From contig JANVCC010000018.1 in NCBI GenBank assembly GCA_025345505.1, positions 57,619,341-57,683,340 of the forward strand: DNA of 64,000 nt. Reading direction: 5' to 3'. How positions within the stretch are numbered: position 1 is the first letter of the stretch; each line of letters begins with the position of its first letter. The position numbers and the translations under genes were made by a program. Positions 24,223 to 36,308 of the stretch are shown one piece after another. The notes under the pieces were generated by a model. It was not told the origin of the DNA. It worked only from the letters and a program-made list of their open reading frames with translations, and searched no databases. The DNA is from Todiramphus chloris collaris. Taxonomy: Eukaryota; Chordata; Aves; Coraciiformes; Alcedinidae.

Positions 24223-27200
24223 AACACCAGCTCCTCTTCACACTCTACATATCTATGTAGAAGACTGCTTTCTGGCTGCATTCTGCCTTGGACTTTTTGA
24301 TAGTACATGATCATTAATTATTTCTTCCTCCTAGACTCAGAAGGAAAAAAGTAGAGTAAAACTATCAGGTTTTAGTAGCTCATGGTAGGTGGTATATGAA
24401 AAACCTAGTATGTATTCGAATAAAACTGATTTAATCTATGATAGAAGTTTATTATAAGGTTGGACATCACATTATTCACTAGTATCTAAATGGTTTTGCT
24501 TATGCAAGCAGCACTTTTCATTAAAATTTTATATTTTCAGTCATGAAAGTAACAGTGAGATTCATTCATTTAATTCCTTAAATACGGGAACTCAGAGACG
24601 AAAGCTCCATATGTGATCGTGCCAATAAAGCTTCTGGGAAGAGACTACTTACAAAACCCAGAGGATGATTCAGGCTCTCTGTGTATTTATTCTTTCATTC
24701 TTCTGCAACTGAACATAAACTAGGATTAATCATTCCAGTATTTTGCATTATCTCCTTTTCCATGTCACGTGTTAACAACTGTTGGACGGACTACCGAACG
24801 AGGATCACACAAGCAGTTGTGATCTCAAAGTGAAACGCCCAATATCTCATTACCTGCATTGTAGAAATAAAGTTTTCATAAAATTCACTGAAATTCTAAA
24901 TGGTTTTGTCTATTGAAAAAAAGTTCCAAATTTATACAAAGTATCTTTTTATGCCCTGGTCTTACATCCATGATTACTGAGAAAGTAATTTCTGAAGAGT
25001 CTGAGAACATCCAAAGCAAGACAGCACCTTCTTATTTACCTATATTCGTTAGGAGAATTACATGTCCCAAACCTCTTGCAATAGTTATTACAGAGGAAAT
25101 GTGAAGCACAGGCAAGAATAAGTAGCCTCATTAACAATTAGTCAATTATACTTAGCAACTACTTACTCTTAGTACAAGAGCAAATAATTGCCTGTCAAGC
25201 AATTCTCCTTTGAAACTATGTGGCAAAACTGAAATAACTGCAGTCTACACAAACAGGAAGCTCTGTCTTCCAAAGTATTTTCCCAGACTATTTGTTTTAT
25301 TCCTTAAATAGTTCCCCAACTTCCATTTCAGTCACCAAAATGAAACGCAATCATATAAATTTAGGCAGCATTTTACATGCTTACAGATCATGAAAAAAAA
25401 AGCCATTAAAATTCTTACATACCACTTCTGATTCTCAGTTTCCAATACCTGCTCAACATGAGCACAAAACAGCCCAATGGAAACAACACAGGTCAAACTT
25501 AACAATGACTACAGATCTCAATAATTACATTGTCCATTTTATCAGAAAAGTGTCAATATCTTTTTTTTTTAGTTTCTGTCCAAGATTAGACCTTAAATCC
25601 TTCTTAATCTGAGATGTGATGAAAATACATCTGTATTTACAACTATCCTATATGCTCTTACAACTTGGCATTTAAAGCATGGATAATAGCATCACCCTCT
25701 CTAGGAGGTCTTCAAGCAATCTGTCAAGTATATCCTATTTAAGCACATCTTTCTAACCAAGTACATACAAAACTCTCAATTAGGTGATCTGCCAGCATAC
25801 CCTCTAATGCTTCAGCTGCCAAATTTGAGTAAAAGGAAAACAACACTGATAAGCATTCAAGTCCATCAAGATCTATACTGAAGCTACATTTCTCTGTGCA
25901 AGATCTACACTTTACTGGTTCTGGTGAAGCCAATAAGCATAAACAAATATTGTGCCTGAAAAGATGGCCCTGTCCTCAGACAGTGAACCTTCCACTGGCA
26001 TCAGAGAAACGATACAAATGAGCAGGACAGAAGTCAAGACCCTCCCCTTCTGGCAGCAATACACAGTACGTGCAAACATCAAGTTTTTATTACACAGTAG
26101 AAACAGAAAACATCCTTCAGGCTTCTTCTCCACCAATACTTTCCTACTCCCATAAAACTTCCTCAGTTGGGTTTGTTGTTATGAAGAGGAAAGATTCGCT
26201 TACAAACAACATTAATCCTTCCTTTTGTAGCCCTACAAGTTCTTTCATGCTCATCAAGGAACACATTTCCCATACAGGCAAGTACAGAACAGGAAAATAA
26301 TCCTGTAGATAATCACTGGGAGTAGACATCTCCAGGAAGAGAGTGGGTGGAAGGGGGCCTGACTTCACCTGGACTGCGGACTGCCCATCCTTCATCACCA
26401 GCCCTTGCCTGACTATTAATAAATCAGTTAAATCTCATTTCCTAATCTATACCTCACGAACAACAACACACACACACAAAAGTGCAAGTATTCCCTATGC
26501 CAGATTTTCTTTATAAAAAAGAAACAAACAAACAACAAACCCAAAAACCAACAACAAACCACTACATGGAACTTTTTTTAAATAATAAAAAGAAAATAAA
26601 TCTGTGTTTCACAGGTTTAGCACAAGAGCAGCCAGTTAAAACCAGAGGATTTGAGAGCTGGAAGGTGGAACTAACAGCTGGAGATTGTATTCACCCAACT
26701 GTGATAAGTAGCAGCCAGACTACTCTCCCTGACTCTTAATCCACTATGAGAATGAGGGGACTTCAGCCTAGCTGAGGAGTCTACCCGAGGCAAATATTAA
26801 TTTCTTTCAGCAACTATTACATCTGTGTGGAAGGGCACAACACTTCCTATGCAAAAGAACTTCTAACCTTTCCCCAAAAGACTACCTTTAGTCACGGCTA
26901 GTTTACAAATGGAATCAGACAACTTCCTTGCTCAGCCAAGCCAAGTATCAAAAAGCTTAACTGCACCGGTGACAGAATGTGTGAAGTTCCCCAGCTCTTG
27001 CTGAACGATCAGCTCAACAGCAATGATGCTGTATTAAAGATTCCATTAATTTTAAAAATGCATTTTTAGAGCACACATAGAAAGGACAAGCCCATTAATG
27101 GCACACTAAAAGAACATTTTTCAAGCTCCTAAGCTTTTAGCTTGAGCAAAGAAAGGGAATCTGATTTACTAACCAACAAGCTAAGAAAAGACTAAGACAT

Positions 27201-27638
27201 ACAAAGAGAAAACTCAGTATTCGAAAGGACAATCAACATTTCTCCATACATGCTTTCTCCATTCTATAACAGGCACGTGACCCGTGAGAAGGTATATACA
27301 AGTAGATTTTTTACCTGTATCATCTTTTCTAGTTAGAGGGAGATAAATCTATCTACTCAGGCCGTCACCTCAGGTATTTTCATTCTATTGGAAAATATTC
27401 TGCTAATTTTAAAGGGTTGAGTTATGCAATGTTGGAGGAAGAAATCTGGTTCTAGGCTTATTTAAAATGTTCTAAGAACTATTTCTAAAAATAGAGGAAA
27501 CTTAAACATAGCTAGAAGCACACTGCATGAAACAAACGTATCAGTACACCAGTGCTATGAAACACTTCGCTAGCATCTTCAGTCAGTGGGACTAGTAGTA
27601 TGCAGTGCAAGAGAAGAGACATACAGTTTGGCAAGGGC

Positions 27639-27706
27639 AAAAAAAACCCAACCAAACAAACAAAAAAACTCATACACAAAAAAAAAAAAAAAAAAAAGGA
27701 AAACAT
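27639..27706 (+). repeat. A-rich tract with a 20-A run
   Basis: It starts with AAAAAAAACCC and CAAAC units, then CATACAC, then 20 uninterrupted As at 27678-27697. No upstream retrocopy was recognised. Confidence 0.85.
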
Positions 27707-30700
27707 AAACCAGCAAGCTAACTGCTATGTTAGCCCTTAGCTACTACTAGAATAGCCATTAGGATAGCTTAATGGTTAGCTATTCTTCAGCTATTCCTTG
27801 ATTAACATAATTAAATAAAATTCTGAGTGAGTGATTAAAAACCTCAACCTAGTTTGAAGCTGACTTGAATATAAAAGTTGAACTTGAAGCTGAAAGTCTA
27901 TTTTTTTCCAGGTGTCTTCCCCCTTCCACTTTCACTTCTTTCTAGGTACACAATGTCCACTGCTTCATCACAAACAGAATGCTCTCAGCAAATCTGCATT
28001 CAATGATTAATTTTACATATTAACATAACGGCTAGGAGACCAATTTGGTGCTGGGACAAATGAGGTGGGGGAGGGTAATCATGAGCAGAAAAAAAACCCA
28101 CCTGGTAGCTCATAAACAGAGCTACCAAGGAAACATTATTTTCCTTGCTTACCATCTATATGTCAGAGGATGGTATAGATGTACCGTCTACAGTAATAAA
28201 CATAACTGTTGAGACACAATTCATACAGGGCTTAGGTTTGTTTTATTTTAAAGATGAAAGGAAAAAAAAAAAAACCTGCTCAGAGATGCAGTTTAGATCA
28301 ACAATTTAAAGCTAAACCTTAATCTATAGCTAACAAATTGCTGCAGTCTGTTCCAATGTATTTACACCAATGTTTGACTGATGCATTCAGGGTAGAAAAG
28401 GACATGGCAAATTTAAAGAACCAGTATTCAAATACAGAACACAAAGCTGTTTCTCAAGACAAGATTTTTGAAGGTTGCATGAACTTTTTAGTGAGTCTTC
28501 CCATATATAGATCCTAAAAATCCATATAGACAGGTATATCGGATCTCAGCTCTTCAAATCTACTGAGAAAATTATTCAGAGGAAGTGACTGAATAAGGTC
28601 ACAGGAGGTGTTTTCTTTGTGGTTGTTTTTCGGGTGTTTGGTGTTTTCTTTTTCTCTCTTTTTTTTTTTTTTTTGCTAGAATCAAACTATGACACTAGTT
28701 ACATGAAACACTATTTTTTTTATTGTACTGACATGCCCTCTCCCCTCTGTTTTACCTTGAAAATACAGCATGACACAACAGTTCCATTTGTGATTTACTC
28801 ACTTTTTCACCTCTCAAGTAACACAATAAGCAATCTTTGTACACTGCGTTGCAGTACACAAATAATAAGCTGATCACAGAAAACTCTGTAACATTAGTGC
28901 ATCATAATAATAAAAAGTAGTATTTCGTCAGTCAGGTTTTCTACCCATTATTCCCATTTCACTTGTTTTTTAAAAGATGTCTCAAAGTCATAATTCAAAG
29001 AATCTCCTATCAAGTACAAAAGTAACTGGTATCTGGACTATCTAACAAGAGCCTTTCAATTGCAGAGTGCATACAGCTTATTGGAGCACACCTCTGTATT
29101 TCCATACACTCAAGAGTGACAGAAGCAATCATGCCCTGTAATTCACAATTACATATTTCCTACTCTGTAGCACATTCTGCAGTACTCTGTGGTACTGTGT
29201 AGCAGATGACACTCTTATTTACTGAAAAGAAACAGTCACTCCTGTTTTTCAATTAATTTTTAGACAGGACAGTATCTCCTAAGCGTTACATTGTCAACTA
29301 CACATGATTCTTGGTCCAAGTTCAAAACATTTTAGGCTCACCATGGTTTTAAAATTAAGTAGATCACTTGTCCTTTTCAAAAAGAGTAGTAACACTAACA
29401 CAAATCTTCCAATATTTCCATGGTCTGAGGCATGACTGGTCACAGAAGATGTATCGTTTCCAGTTGTTTCATTACATTGCTTCCTCCGTCAGGTGACAAA
29501 AACAAACATTGCTGACAATCCTTAAAGATTGTCTTGGAACGCGTAGAGTCTCTCTGGGATTAAGTCTTAAAAAACTTTACTTCATTTCCTATTACAATCA
29601 ACTGGTTTATATAATAGATCAAAGTACAAATAACAGGATGTCAACTTTATGTTGCTTGGCTACTAAGCACTGTATTTTTTCATATTTTCACAGTGACCAG
29701 CAGAGGTATTTCAAGAATTCCTTCTTATGCTGACGCATGCTACCAGCCACCATTGAAACCAGCCTGGTAATCTCATCTGTTCACTTATTCTGCTACACGC
29801 AAGAAGCATTTGAAAGAAATTCTTCTAAAGGGACTATGGTAAACTTTATCTGAAGGTGGCTATCAATTCCCTCCTAATTCCACTTATTTCTTCTCTTTTT
29901 AAGAGAACCAACAAGATGGGGCACTCCCCCGATGCAGACACCATCCCAAACAGGGCAATGCAACACGACTAACCACAGAACAGAGCAATTCTGACTGCAC
30001 TGCAAACTGAAATGTTTAATGCTTTGCCTACACTGAGCAAACAAAACGGGAAGTACTCCAAAAAAATGAAAGCCAACTTTAGGTAGCCACGGCTTAAATC
30101 TACAGAGTCACCATACTGGCAGTAATTCAAAAAAAAACCCTACTTTTTCTCTGAAAGTGCAGTCAAATTGACAGATACATGGGCACCCTGCCACCAAACA
30201 TACTAAGGGTAACTCGTTTAGAACTGTGCTGCACAATCTTCATTCTGGGCCCTTCTTCTCAGGGGTGCCAAGTTACTGCTCATCTGATCAATATCAGACA
30301 CCATCACAAACCGCTGCTTTTCAAACACTGCTGTGAAGTGTTCCCATTGGAGTTAAAAGCCTTTCAGTGTTCCCCCCTCCTCGAAGTCACTCTCTTTGCT
30401 GCTAGGCTTTGAAACATATAGAATCCACTAACTACATACTTTTTCTGGGTTTAAGGGAAACAAAATGTTTGCATTTTCAGTTGTAAGACTGAGATTCATC
30501 TCACTAATAGTGAGAAGAGACTACAGTAACTGAGTTTACAGGAAACAAAAGGCATACCCTAACATATAACCTTTAAAAAAAAAAAAACCAACAAAAACCA
30601 AACACCTCTATGTTATTCATCTCATGCCAAAAAGTTAAGTCATTGAATACACAAAGATAACACCTGAGTTCTTGCTGTATTCCTCCCCCCATACTGTCAA

Positions 30701-31316
30701 AACACTTCTGAAGATATTCCAAATCAGAATAAACGAAAGCCTGCTAAATATTTTGCTTCTTGCATTTTATGGAGTACGTCTTCAGGGCAAAGCTATCTAG
30801 GTATCAGTCCACGGCCAATATACATCAAAGTCTCCCATCTCCAGTGTGTGAATGCTGCTAAGCTAGGCCATCTTTAGTTTAGCACTTTTTCTCCTCTACC
30901 TGATCCCAGAAGGACTGTTAATAATGCGTTGAAGAACCACCCCTCCAGCTTACAGGGTAGTGCAGCATTACCCTTCATCGCACAGCTCGTCCTCTTCATT
31001 TGTCTTTGAAAGGATTCTGTATAAGCAGCTGCTCTTCATGGTAACTACCTCCTTTGATTAACTGCTATGAAAGCCTCTATCAGTAGGTTATCTTTTTCAT
31101 CTCATATCTTCTGACAAACTTTGAAAATCCTTTTACAGTGGACTCTGCCCTCAAGGTCTGAGTTTAAGCTGCACCCTCCTCATTAACCATATTATAATTG
31201 CTCTCAGCCAAAACCTGTTTTTCTCCTAGCACCAGAGCTCCACTCAACAACGCTGACGAGGCATTTGTGGACTGAAACATCCTGGCAGGCTCACTCCAGC
31301 AGCATAATGTTTTAAA

Positions 31317-31366
31317 GCACAGACCTGATTAGTTCCAAATTATTACTGCACAGACCTGATTAGTTC
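31317..31366. repeat. 19-bp direct repeat, period 31
   Basis: The sequence GCACAGACCTGATTAGTTC occurs at 31317-31335 and again at 31348-31366, with 12 bases between. The match is exact. Confidence 0.95.
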
Positions 31367-31900
31367 AAAACACTGCACAAGCATGTGTAGTGTCTCCCTA
31401 CAGGCACGACAGAGGTCACAAAAAAGGTCCTTCGAAGTCCAAGCTTGCCCTTATTAGCATGCAGCTCTGTGTCTCAACACCACCCCTTTGTTCTATTTAT
31501 ACCCTAGGACCTCTTGCATGTGCTGGATGAAATCCACTCCCAGTATAACCAGCCAGTCACTGTTAGTATTGAGGAAAAAAACTTTCACAAATTCCTCAGG
31601 TCTATTAGAGCAGCCAGCACTGAAACCAGCTAATGTCTGTGGTATGTTTCCTCCTCTACACCAGGAGTTTTCAGAAAGGTCTCAAATATATACTCTTCTT
31701 TTTTGTTAGCAGGCACTGATAATAGCCCTCAGCTCAAAACTTATTTTACTACTACAACTCCTCTATGGACAGTTTTACCTTCATGGTCTTTGATTCTACC
31801 CTCTATCATCTGGTCTAGGAGCACTCAGGAGACCATCTCTGACCCACGTGCTTAAATGCATGTCTCATTTCTAACAATTTCACTAAATTTCTGAAAGGAA

Positions 31901-32894
31901 TTATAGAATCATAGAAACATTAAGGTTGGAAAAGACCTCTAAGATCATCAAGTCCAACCTTCTATCTAACACCTTCATGACCACTAGACCATGTCCCAAA
32001 GTGCCACATCTACACATTTTTGAACACCTCCAGGGATGGTGACTCCACCACCTCCCTCGGCAGCCTGTTCCAGTGCCTCACCACTCTTTCAGTGAAGGAA
32101 TTCTTCCTAATATCTAATCTGAACTTCCCCTGCCACACCTTGTGGACATTTCCTCTATTCCTGTTGTTAGTTACTATGGAGAAGAGGCCCACACCAGCCT
32201 CAGTACAACTACTTCAGGTAGCTGTAGAGAGCAATAAGATCTCCTCTAAGCCCCCTCTTCTCCAGACTAAACAATCCCAACTCCTTCATCTTCATAAGAC
32301 ACGTTCTCCAGTCCCCTCACCACCTTTGTTGCCCTCCTTTGTACCCACTCCAGCACCTTTGATGTCTTTCTTGTACTGCAGTGCCCAAAACTAGACACAG
32401 AACTTACGGCGAGGCCTCACCAGTGACAAGTACAGGGGCATATTCAGTTCCTTCCTCCTCCTGGCCATGCCATTTCCGATACAGGCCAGGATGCCGTTGG
32501 CCTTCTTGGCCACCTGGGCACACTGCTGGTACATATTCAGACGGGTGTCAACTAGCACCCCCAGGTCCTTTTCTGTGGTCAGCTTTCTAGCCACTCCTCT
32601 CCAAGCTTGCAGCGTTGCCCAGGGTTGTTGTGACTGAAGTTCAGGACCCAGCATTTGGTCTTATTAAACCTCATAAAATTGATCTCAGCCCATTGATCCA
32701 GACTGTCCAAATGCCTCTGCAGAGCCTTCCTGTCCTCAAGCAGATCAACATTCCCGCTTAATTTCGTGTCATCTGAAAATTTACTGAGGGTGCTTTCAAT
32801 CCCCTCATTCAAATCATTGATAAAGATGTTAAACAGGACTAGCCTCAGCACTGAGCCCTGGGGAACACGACTTCTAACTGGTTGCCAACTGGAT
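31901..32894 (-). mobile_element. CR1 LINE copy C, 5'-truncated, frameshifted
   Basis: The plus strand starts TTATAGAATCATAGAAACAT then AAGGTTGGAAAAGACC, the reversed 3' end, and runs about 1 kb into reverse transcriptase. Minus-strand frames show LFNIFINDL and FSDD (with serine in place of the usual alanine of FADD) near 32850-32760, then [18 protein letters not shown]. The C-terminal part lies in another frame ([20 protein letters not shown] at about 32130). The frame changes show decay, so it is older than copy A, although it belongs to a similar subfamily. Confidence 0.95.
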
Positions 32895-33356
32895 AAAATC
32901 AGAGTCAGAGATCGTATTCAGCTTTTTTTCCTGTTTTCTTCCCCCCTTTTTTTTTCCCCCAATTGATTTTCATTTCCCCACTTGCAACTTCGCATACCTC
33001 CCTGTACAGAAAGCTTGGGTTTTATCAACATGCTGCAAATCTCCCTTATCAATTGCCAAATTAAATTCCAATTCAAATTAAACTAACATCTCTCACAATA
33101 TTCTTCAAAGCCTTGCCACCAGGCATTTGTCCCTCCCAGTTACACACTCAGCTAGTCCCAAGATGCAACAACTACAAGGTTTCCTTCTCCTGTTGTCTCC
33201 TAACATACCATTAATCCTTGTAAGGTTTTCAAAAGGACAGCAACTACTTGAAAGTAGTTGATGGTCCTTGTGAAATCATCAGCAAGATTCATATTTGGAA
33301 GCTGCTGAGAAAGAAGTTTTAAAATTAGTTAAAAAAAAGACCAACCTGATAGATGA

Positions 33357-33831
33357 TCATAGAATCGTAGAGGTTGGAAGGGACCTCCAGAGATCGAGTC
33401 CAACCTCCCTATATCAGGCCACACAGGAACAGATCCAGGTGGGTCTTGGAAGTCTCTAGAGAAGGAGACTCCACAACCTCTCTGGGCAGCCTGTTCCAGT
33501 GCTATGTCACTCTCACAGTGAAAAACTTTTTCCTCATGTTGAGGTGGAACTTCCTGTGTTCACCTTGCTACCATTACCTCAAGGCACAACTGAAGAGAGA
33601 CTGGCCCCTTCTACTTGACACCCACCCTTCAGATACTTGTAAACATTAACAAGGTCCCCTCTCAGGCTTCTCTTTTCCAGGCTAAACAGACCCAGGTCCC
33701 TCAGCCTTTCCTGATAAGAGAGATGCTCCAGTCCCTTCATCATCTTTGTAGCTCTCTGTTGGACTCTCTCTAGTATTTCCCTGTCCCTTTTGAACTGGGG
33801 AGACCAGAACTGAACACAATACTCCAAATAA
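33357..33831 (-). mobile_element. CR1 LINE copy D, 3' fragment
   Basis: The plus strand begins CATAGAATCGTAGAGGTTGG. The minus-strand frame at 33827-33579 reads [20 protein letters not shown] and [20 protein letters not shown], matching the same part of copy A. The C-terminal end is in another frame. The element is 5'-truncated at the YCVQFW region and lies 0.46 kb from copy C in the same orientation. Confidence 0.93.
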
Positions 33832-35690
33832 TGATTATGTTACATTCTAAAACAATTTTAATGGAAGATTCCCCCCCCCCCAATAGTGACTTCAGTTCAA
33901 GATAACCATGTAATATTCCTAATATCTCCCCGAGTTTCCTTTACTCCTTTTGAGAATGCAGATTATATATAAGCAAGACTCCTGAAAATACATACTAGAA
34001 ATAAACAGCAAGTTCATGAAGAGGCCTGTCAGCCTTGCTGTGCCATACAAAGTAATACTTATCAAGTTTTCAGGATTGTAACTCACTCTTCCCTACTTTG
34101 AGTCAGCAGGGGAGGGGGAAAAAAAAAAAAAAGACAGAAAAGAAACAATATCATTTAACTTTTACAATACGTAGCACACTTCAACTTCTATCCTTTCCTA
34201 TCTCAGATTTCAACACAAAGGACAGGGAGCAATACAAATGCAATAGCACTTGTGCTTTGAAATGGTTCTAAAATGGCTGCAAGTTTACCAAGAGGAATAT
34301 AAAATTAATTATCAAAGTGCAAGATAGAAAAAGTTGTACAAGATTGCATAAAACATTTGTGCAAAAACTGTGGAAACATTACTCTTAAAATGTTGTTTGT
34401 TCAAGAAATTTAAATACAGAAAACAAACCTAAATCCCTTCCTCTCCTAAGGAAGTTTCTCACTGTATTTAGCACATCAGAAAACACACAAATTCAACTGC
34501 AGCAGAGCATTCCACAGCTGTCAGTACAAAGGACACGCAGTGAGTGTTAAGCATTAAACCAACACAAACAGCAAATTGATTTTCCAGAAGAGCCTTTTAG
34601 AGCGTTTCAGAACTTCAAAATGGAGGGACAGAGAAAGGAAAAGGGAACTATGAAAACTGAACTGCTTTTCTTTTCTCTAGATCAGCGATTCAACACTAGG
34701 TACATATGACAGAAAACACAAGACGTTACAATTATTAAACAATAAGGAGTTATGCTAATAATGACGTTGAACAGGAAACTATTTCCAAAGTCCCAGGAGT
34801 CAAACACACATACTTCTCAAAATAAACAACTAAACACTTCGATGCGAGGCAGCACTGAAGTTACTGCTTGCACATTACTGCTTCTTGAAGCAATTGCAAA
34901 TGACCAAATCGTATCATTTGATATGCAAAACATTTTTTAAAAATGAGTGTATGTGATCCCAGTATCTAAGAATTAAGATAATTAAGAAGCATCTGGAGAG
35001 CTGGAGGGGATTCCCCCTGCAATTCACCCACCGAAGGTGGTCAAGCCCCAGCCTCTTCCACACTTGGGAGGTGCAGGTGCGCACCTGAGGCAAGGGGGCC
35101 TTGCTATGGCTGTCTTGCCACCCAGATGTCAGTCCTACACCATGAACATCTCTTGCCTTGTTCTTGTCCCCAGATCAACAGCAGAGTCTGAAATTTCACA
35201 GCAGGACAGTGTGATGCTCTCTTCTACCAGGCATATTTTGCTAGGGAGGCTCTGCCACCAGGCAGGCACACCTTCAGCTTACTGGCAGAGGGATGTTAAC
35301 CACAGCTGGTAAAACACACAAGAGACTGCCCTTGCCAGGCATGCTGAGGGCTTGGGGAAAACGAGTTGCAAGAACTATTGCTCACACAGCCCAAATTAGC
35401 TACAGAGGCTTGTAAATTGGTCAAGTAAAATTTACGTTTTTGTTATAGCGTGAAGATAAGAGCGGGAGGGTAAGAGGTATTTCACTGTTGTGTTCCCACA
35501 TGCAAATTCCCAACCATTTCAGCTACATCAGCTTTTCAGTAGCGCTAACAGGCTTTCCTTAATTTTACCATTTCTCCAGCTCATGAATGTCTATAAACCT
35601 TTGGGGAAAGGACAAGGGCTGGTAAAATGAAATGCAAGAGATTTCCATTTTGCAGGTGGCAGATAAGGAAAATCACGAGAGAAAAGTTCA
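33832..35690. other. Unique DNA left of the CpG island
   Basis: It contains an A run at about 34117-34132 and a GC-richer part at 35000-35350 with a 91-codon plus-strand frame (35037-35312) and an E-box palindrome listed separately. I see no recognised gene. Confidence 0.5.
35074..35087. promoter_or_regulatory. Perfect palindrome with two E-boxes
   Basis: CAGGTGCGCACCTG is a perfect 14-base palindrome made of two inverted CAGGTG E-boxes, the type bound by ZEB, SNAI and some bHLH factors. It lies about 0.8 kb from the CpG island, inside the putative transcript. Function is inferred from the motif only. Confidence 0.4.
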
Positions 35691-36110
35691 CACGACCTTA
35701 AGCAACTCAGTCGCTCTCCACCTACCCCACGGGGCAGCTTTAAAAGAAGACGCTGATCAGAATTCACGCGCACTCGCAGACCGCTAATACGCATGACCTC
35801 ACTCCTCCCTATTCTGAGCTAGTCAACTCGCAAAGCAAACAATCAAACAAAACCCAGCCGTTTCAGAAGGACACCGTTTCCAACGGCAGCCCTCGGGAGT
35901 AGAGGTTGGGGCGCTGGAACTCTCCGCGCGGACCCGCCGGGCCGGGCCGAGCTGGCGGGCGCGGGGTATCGGCAGCGCTGCGTGCCGGTGCCAGCGCCCG
36001 GCGCCTGACAGTGTTCTCGACCGCCATCTTCTGGCCCCGCCGGGCCGGGAAGCCGGCACGGACTGAGGGACGGACAGAGGGGCAGATCAAAGCGGGTCTT
36101 GAAAGAAACT
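35690..36110 (-). promoter_or_regulatory. CpG island promoter, YY1 box, minus-strand first exon
   Basis: The core at 35880-36110 has about 30 CpG sites in 230 bases and is strongly GC-rich, with a CpG shoulder down to 35690. No other part of the window is like it. Vertebrate islands of this kind usually mark promoters. At 36019-36030 the minus strand reads AAGATGGCGGTC, the YY1 consensus. In YY1 promoters this box often sits just after the start site in sense orientation and supplies the start codon. Here the ATG at 36027 opens 54 codons (MAVENTVRRRALAPARSAAD and onward, proline/arginine-rich) to a stop at 35863. I do not recognise the peptide; it may be an upstream frame in a 5' UTR exon. 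A usable donor, GGA|GTGAGG, ends an exon at 35803. There is no TATA box. Bidirectional activity is possible. Confidence 0.75.
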
Positions 36111-36118
36111 CAACAGCA

Positions 36119-36308
36119 GGGAAAACAAAAGCAAACCAAACAGACAACACCACTCCTCCCCCTCTCTCTCCCTCCATCCCCACCCCCCCAAAAAACTACA
36201 CCACCACACAAACAAAACAAAACCAAACGCACAAACAATAAAAATTAACAGAGAGGGGAAAAAAAACAAACAAAAAAACACACCCAAACAAACCAAAACA
36301 CCACACCA
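36119..36308 (+). repeat. A/C-rich low-complexity tract
   Basis: About 190 bases nearly free of G, with CAAA, ACC and CTCC units, directly beside the CpG island. The T-rich reverse strand yields spurious hydrophobic frames. Confidence 0.85.

Larger units (their letters stand above)
20431..31900. other. 11.5 kb of unique DNA, likely intron or intergenic
   Basis: I see no coding region or interspersed repeat that I can support. It contains short A-rich or CAAA tracts (20517-20532, 22046-22140, 23261-23290, 23966-23993, 26515-26563, 27639-27706, 30573-30600), a T tract (about 28640-28674), a 20-bp tandem duplication (24183-24222) and a 19-bp direct repeat (31317-31366). Very old transposon remnants may be missed by eye. 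Confidence 0.5.

Noticed and set aside
35906-36241. 111-codon plus-strand frame through the CpG island
   Set aside because: It is the antisense of the island and then reads an A/C-rich tract (KTKANQTDNT, TTTQTKQNQT), so composition explains it.
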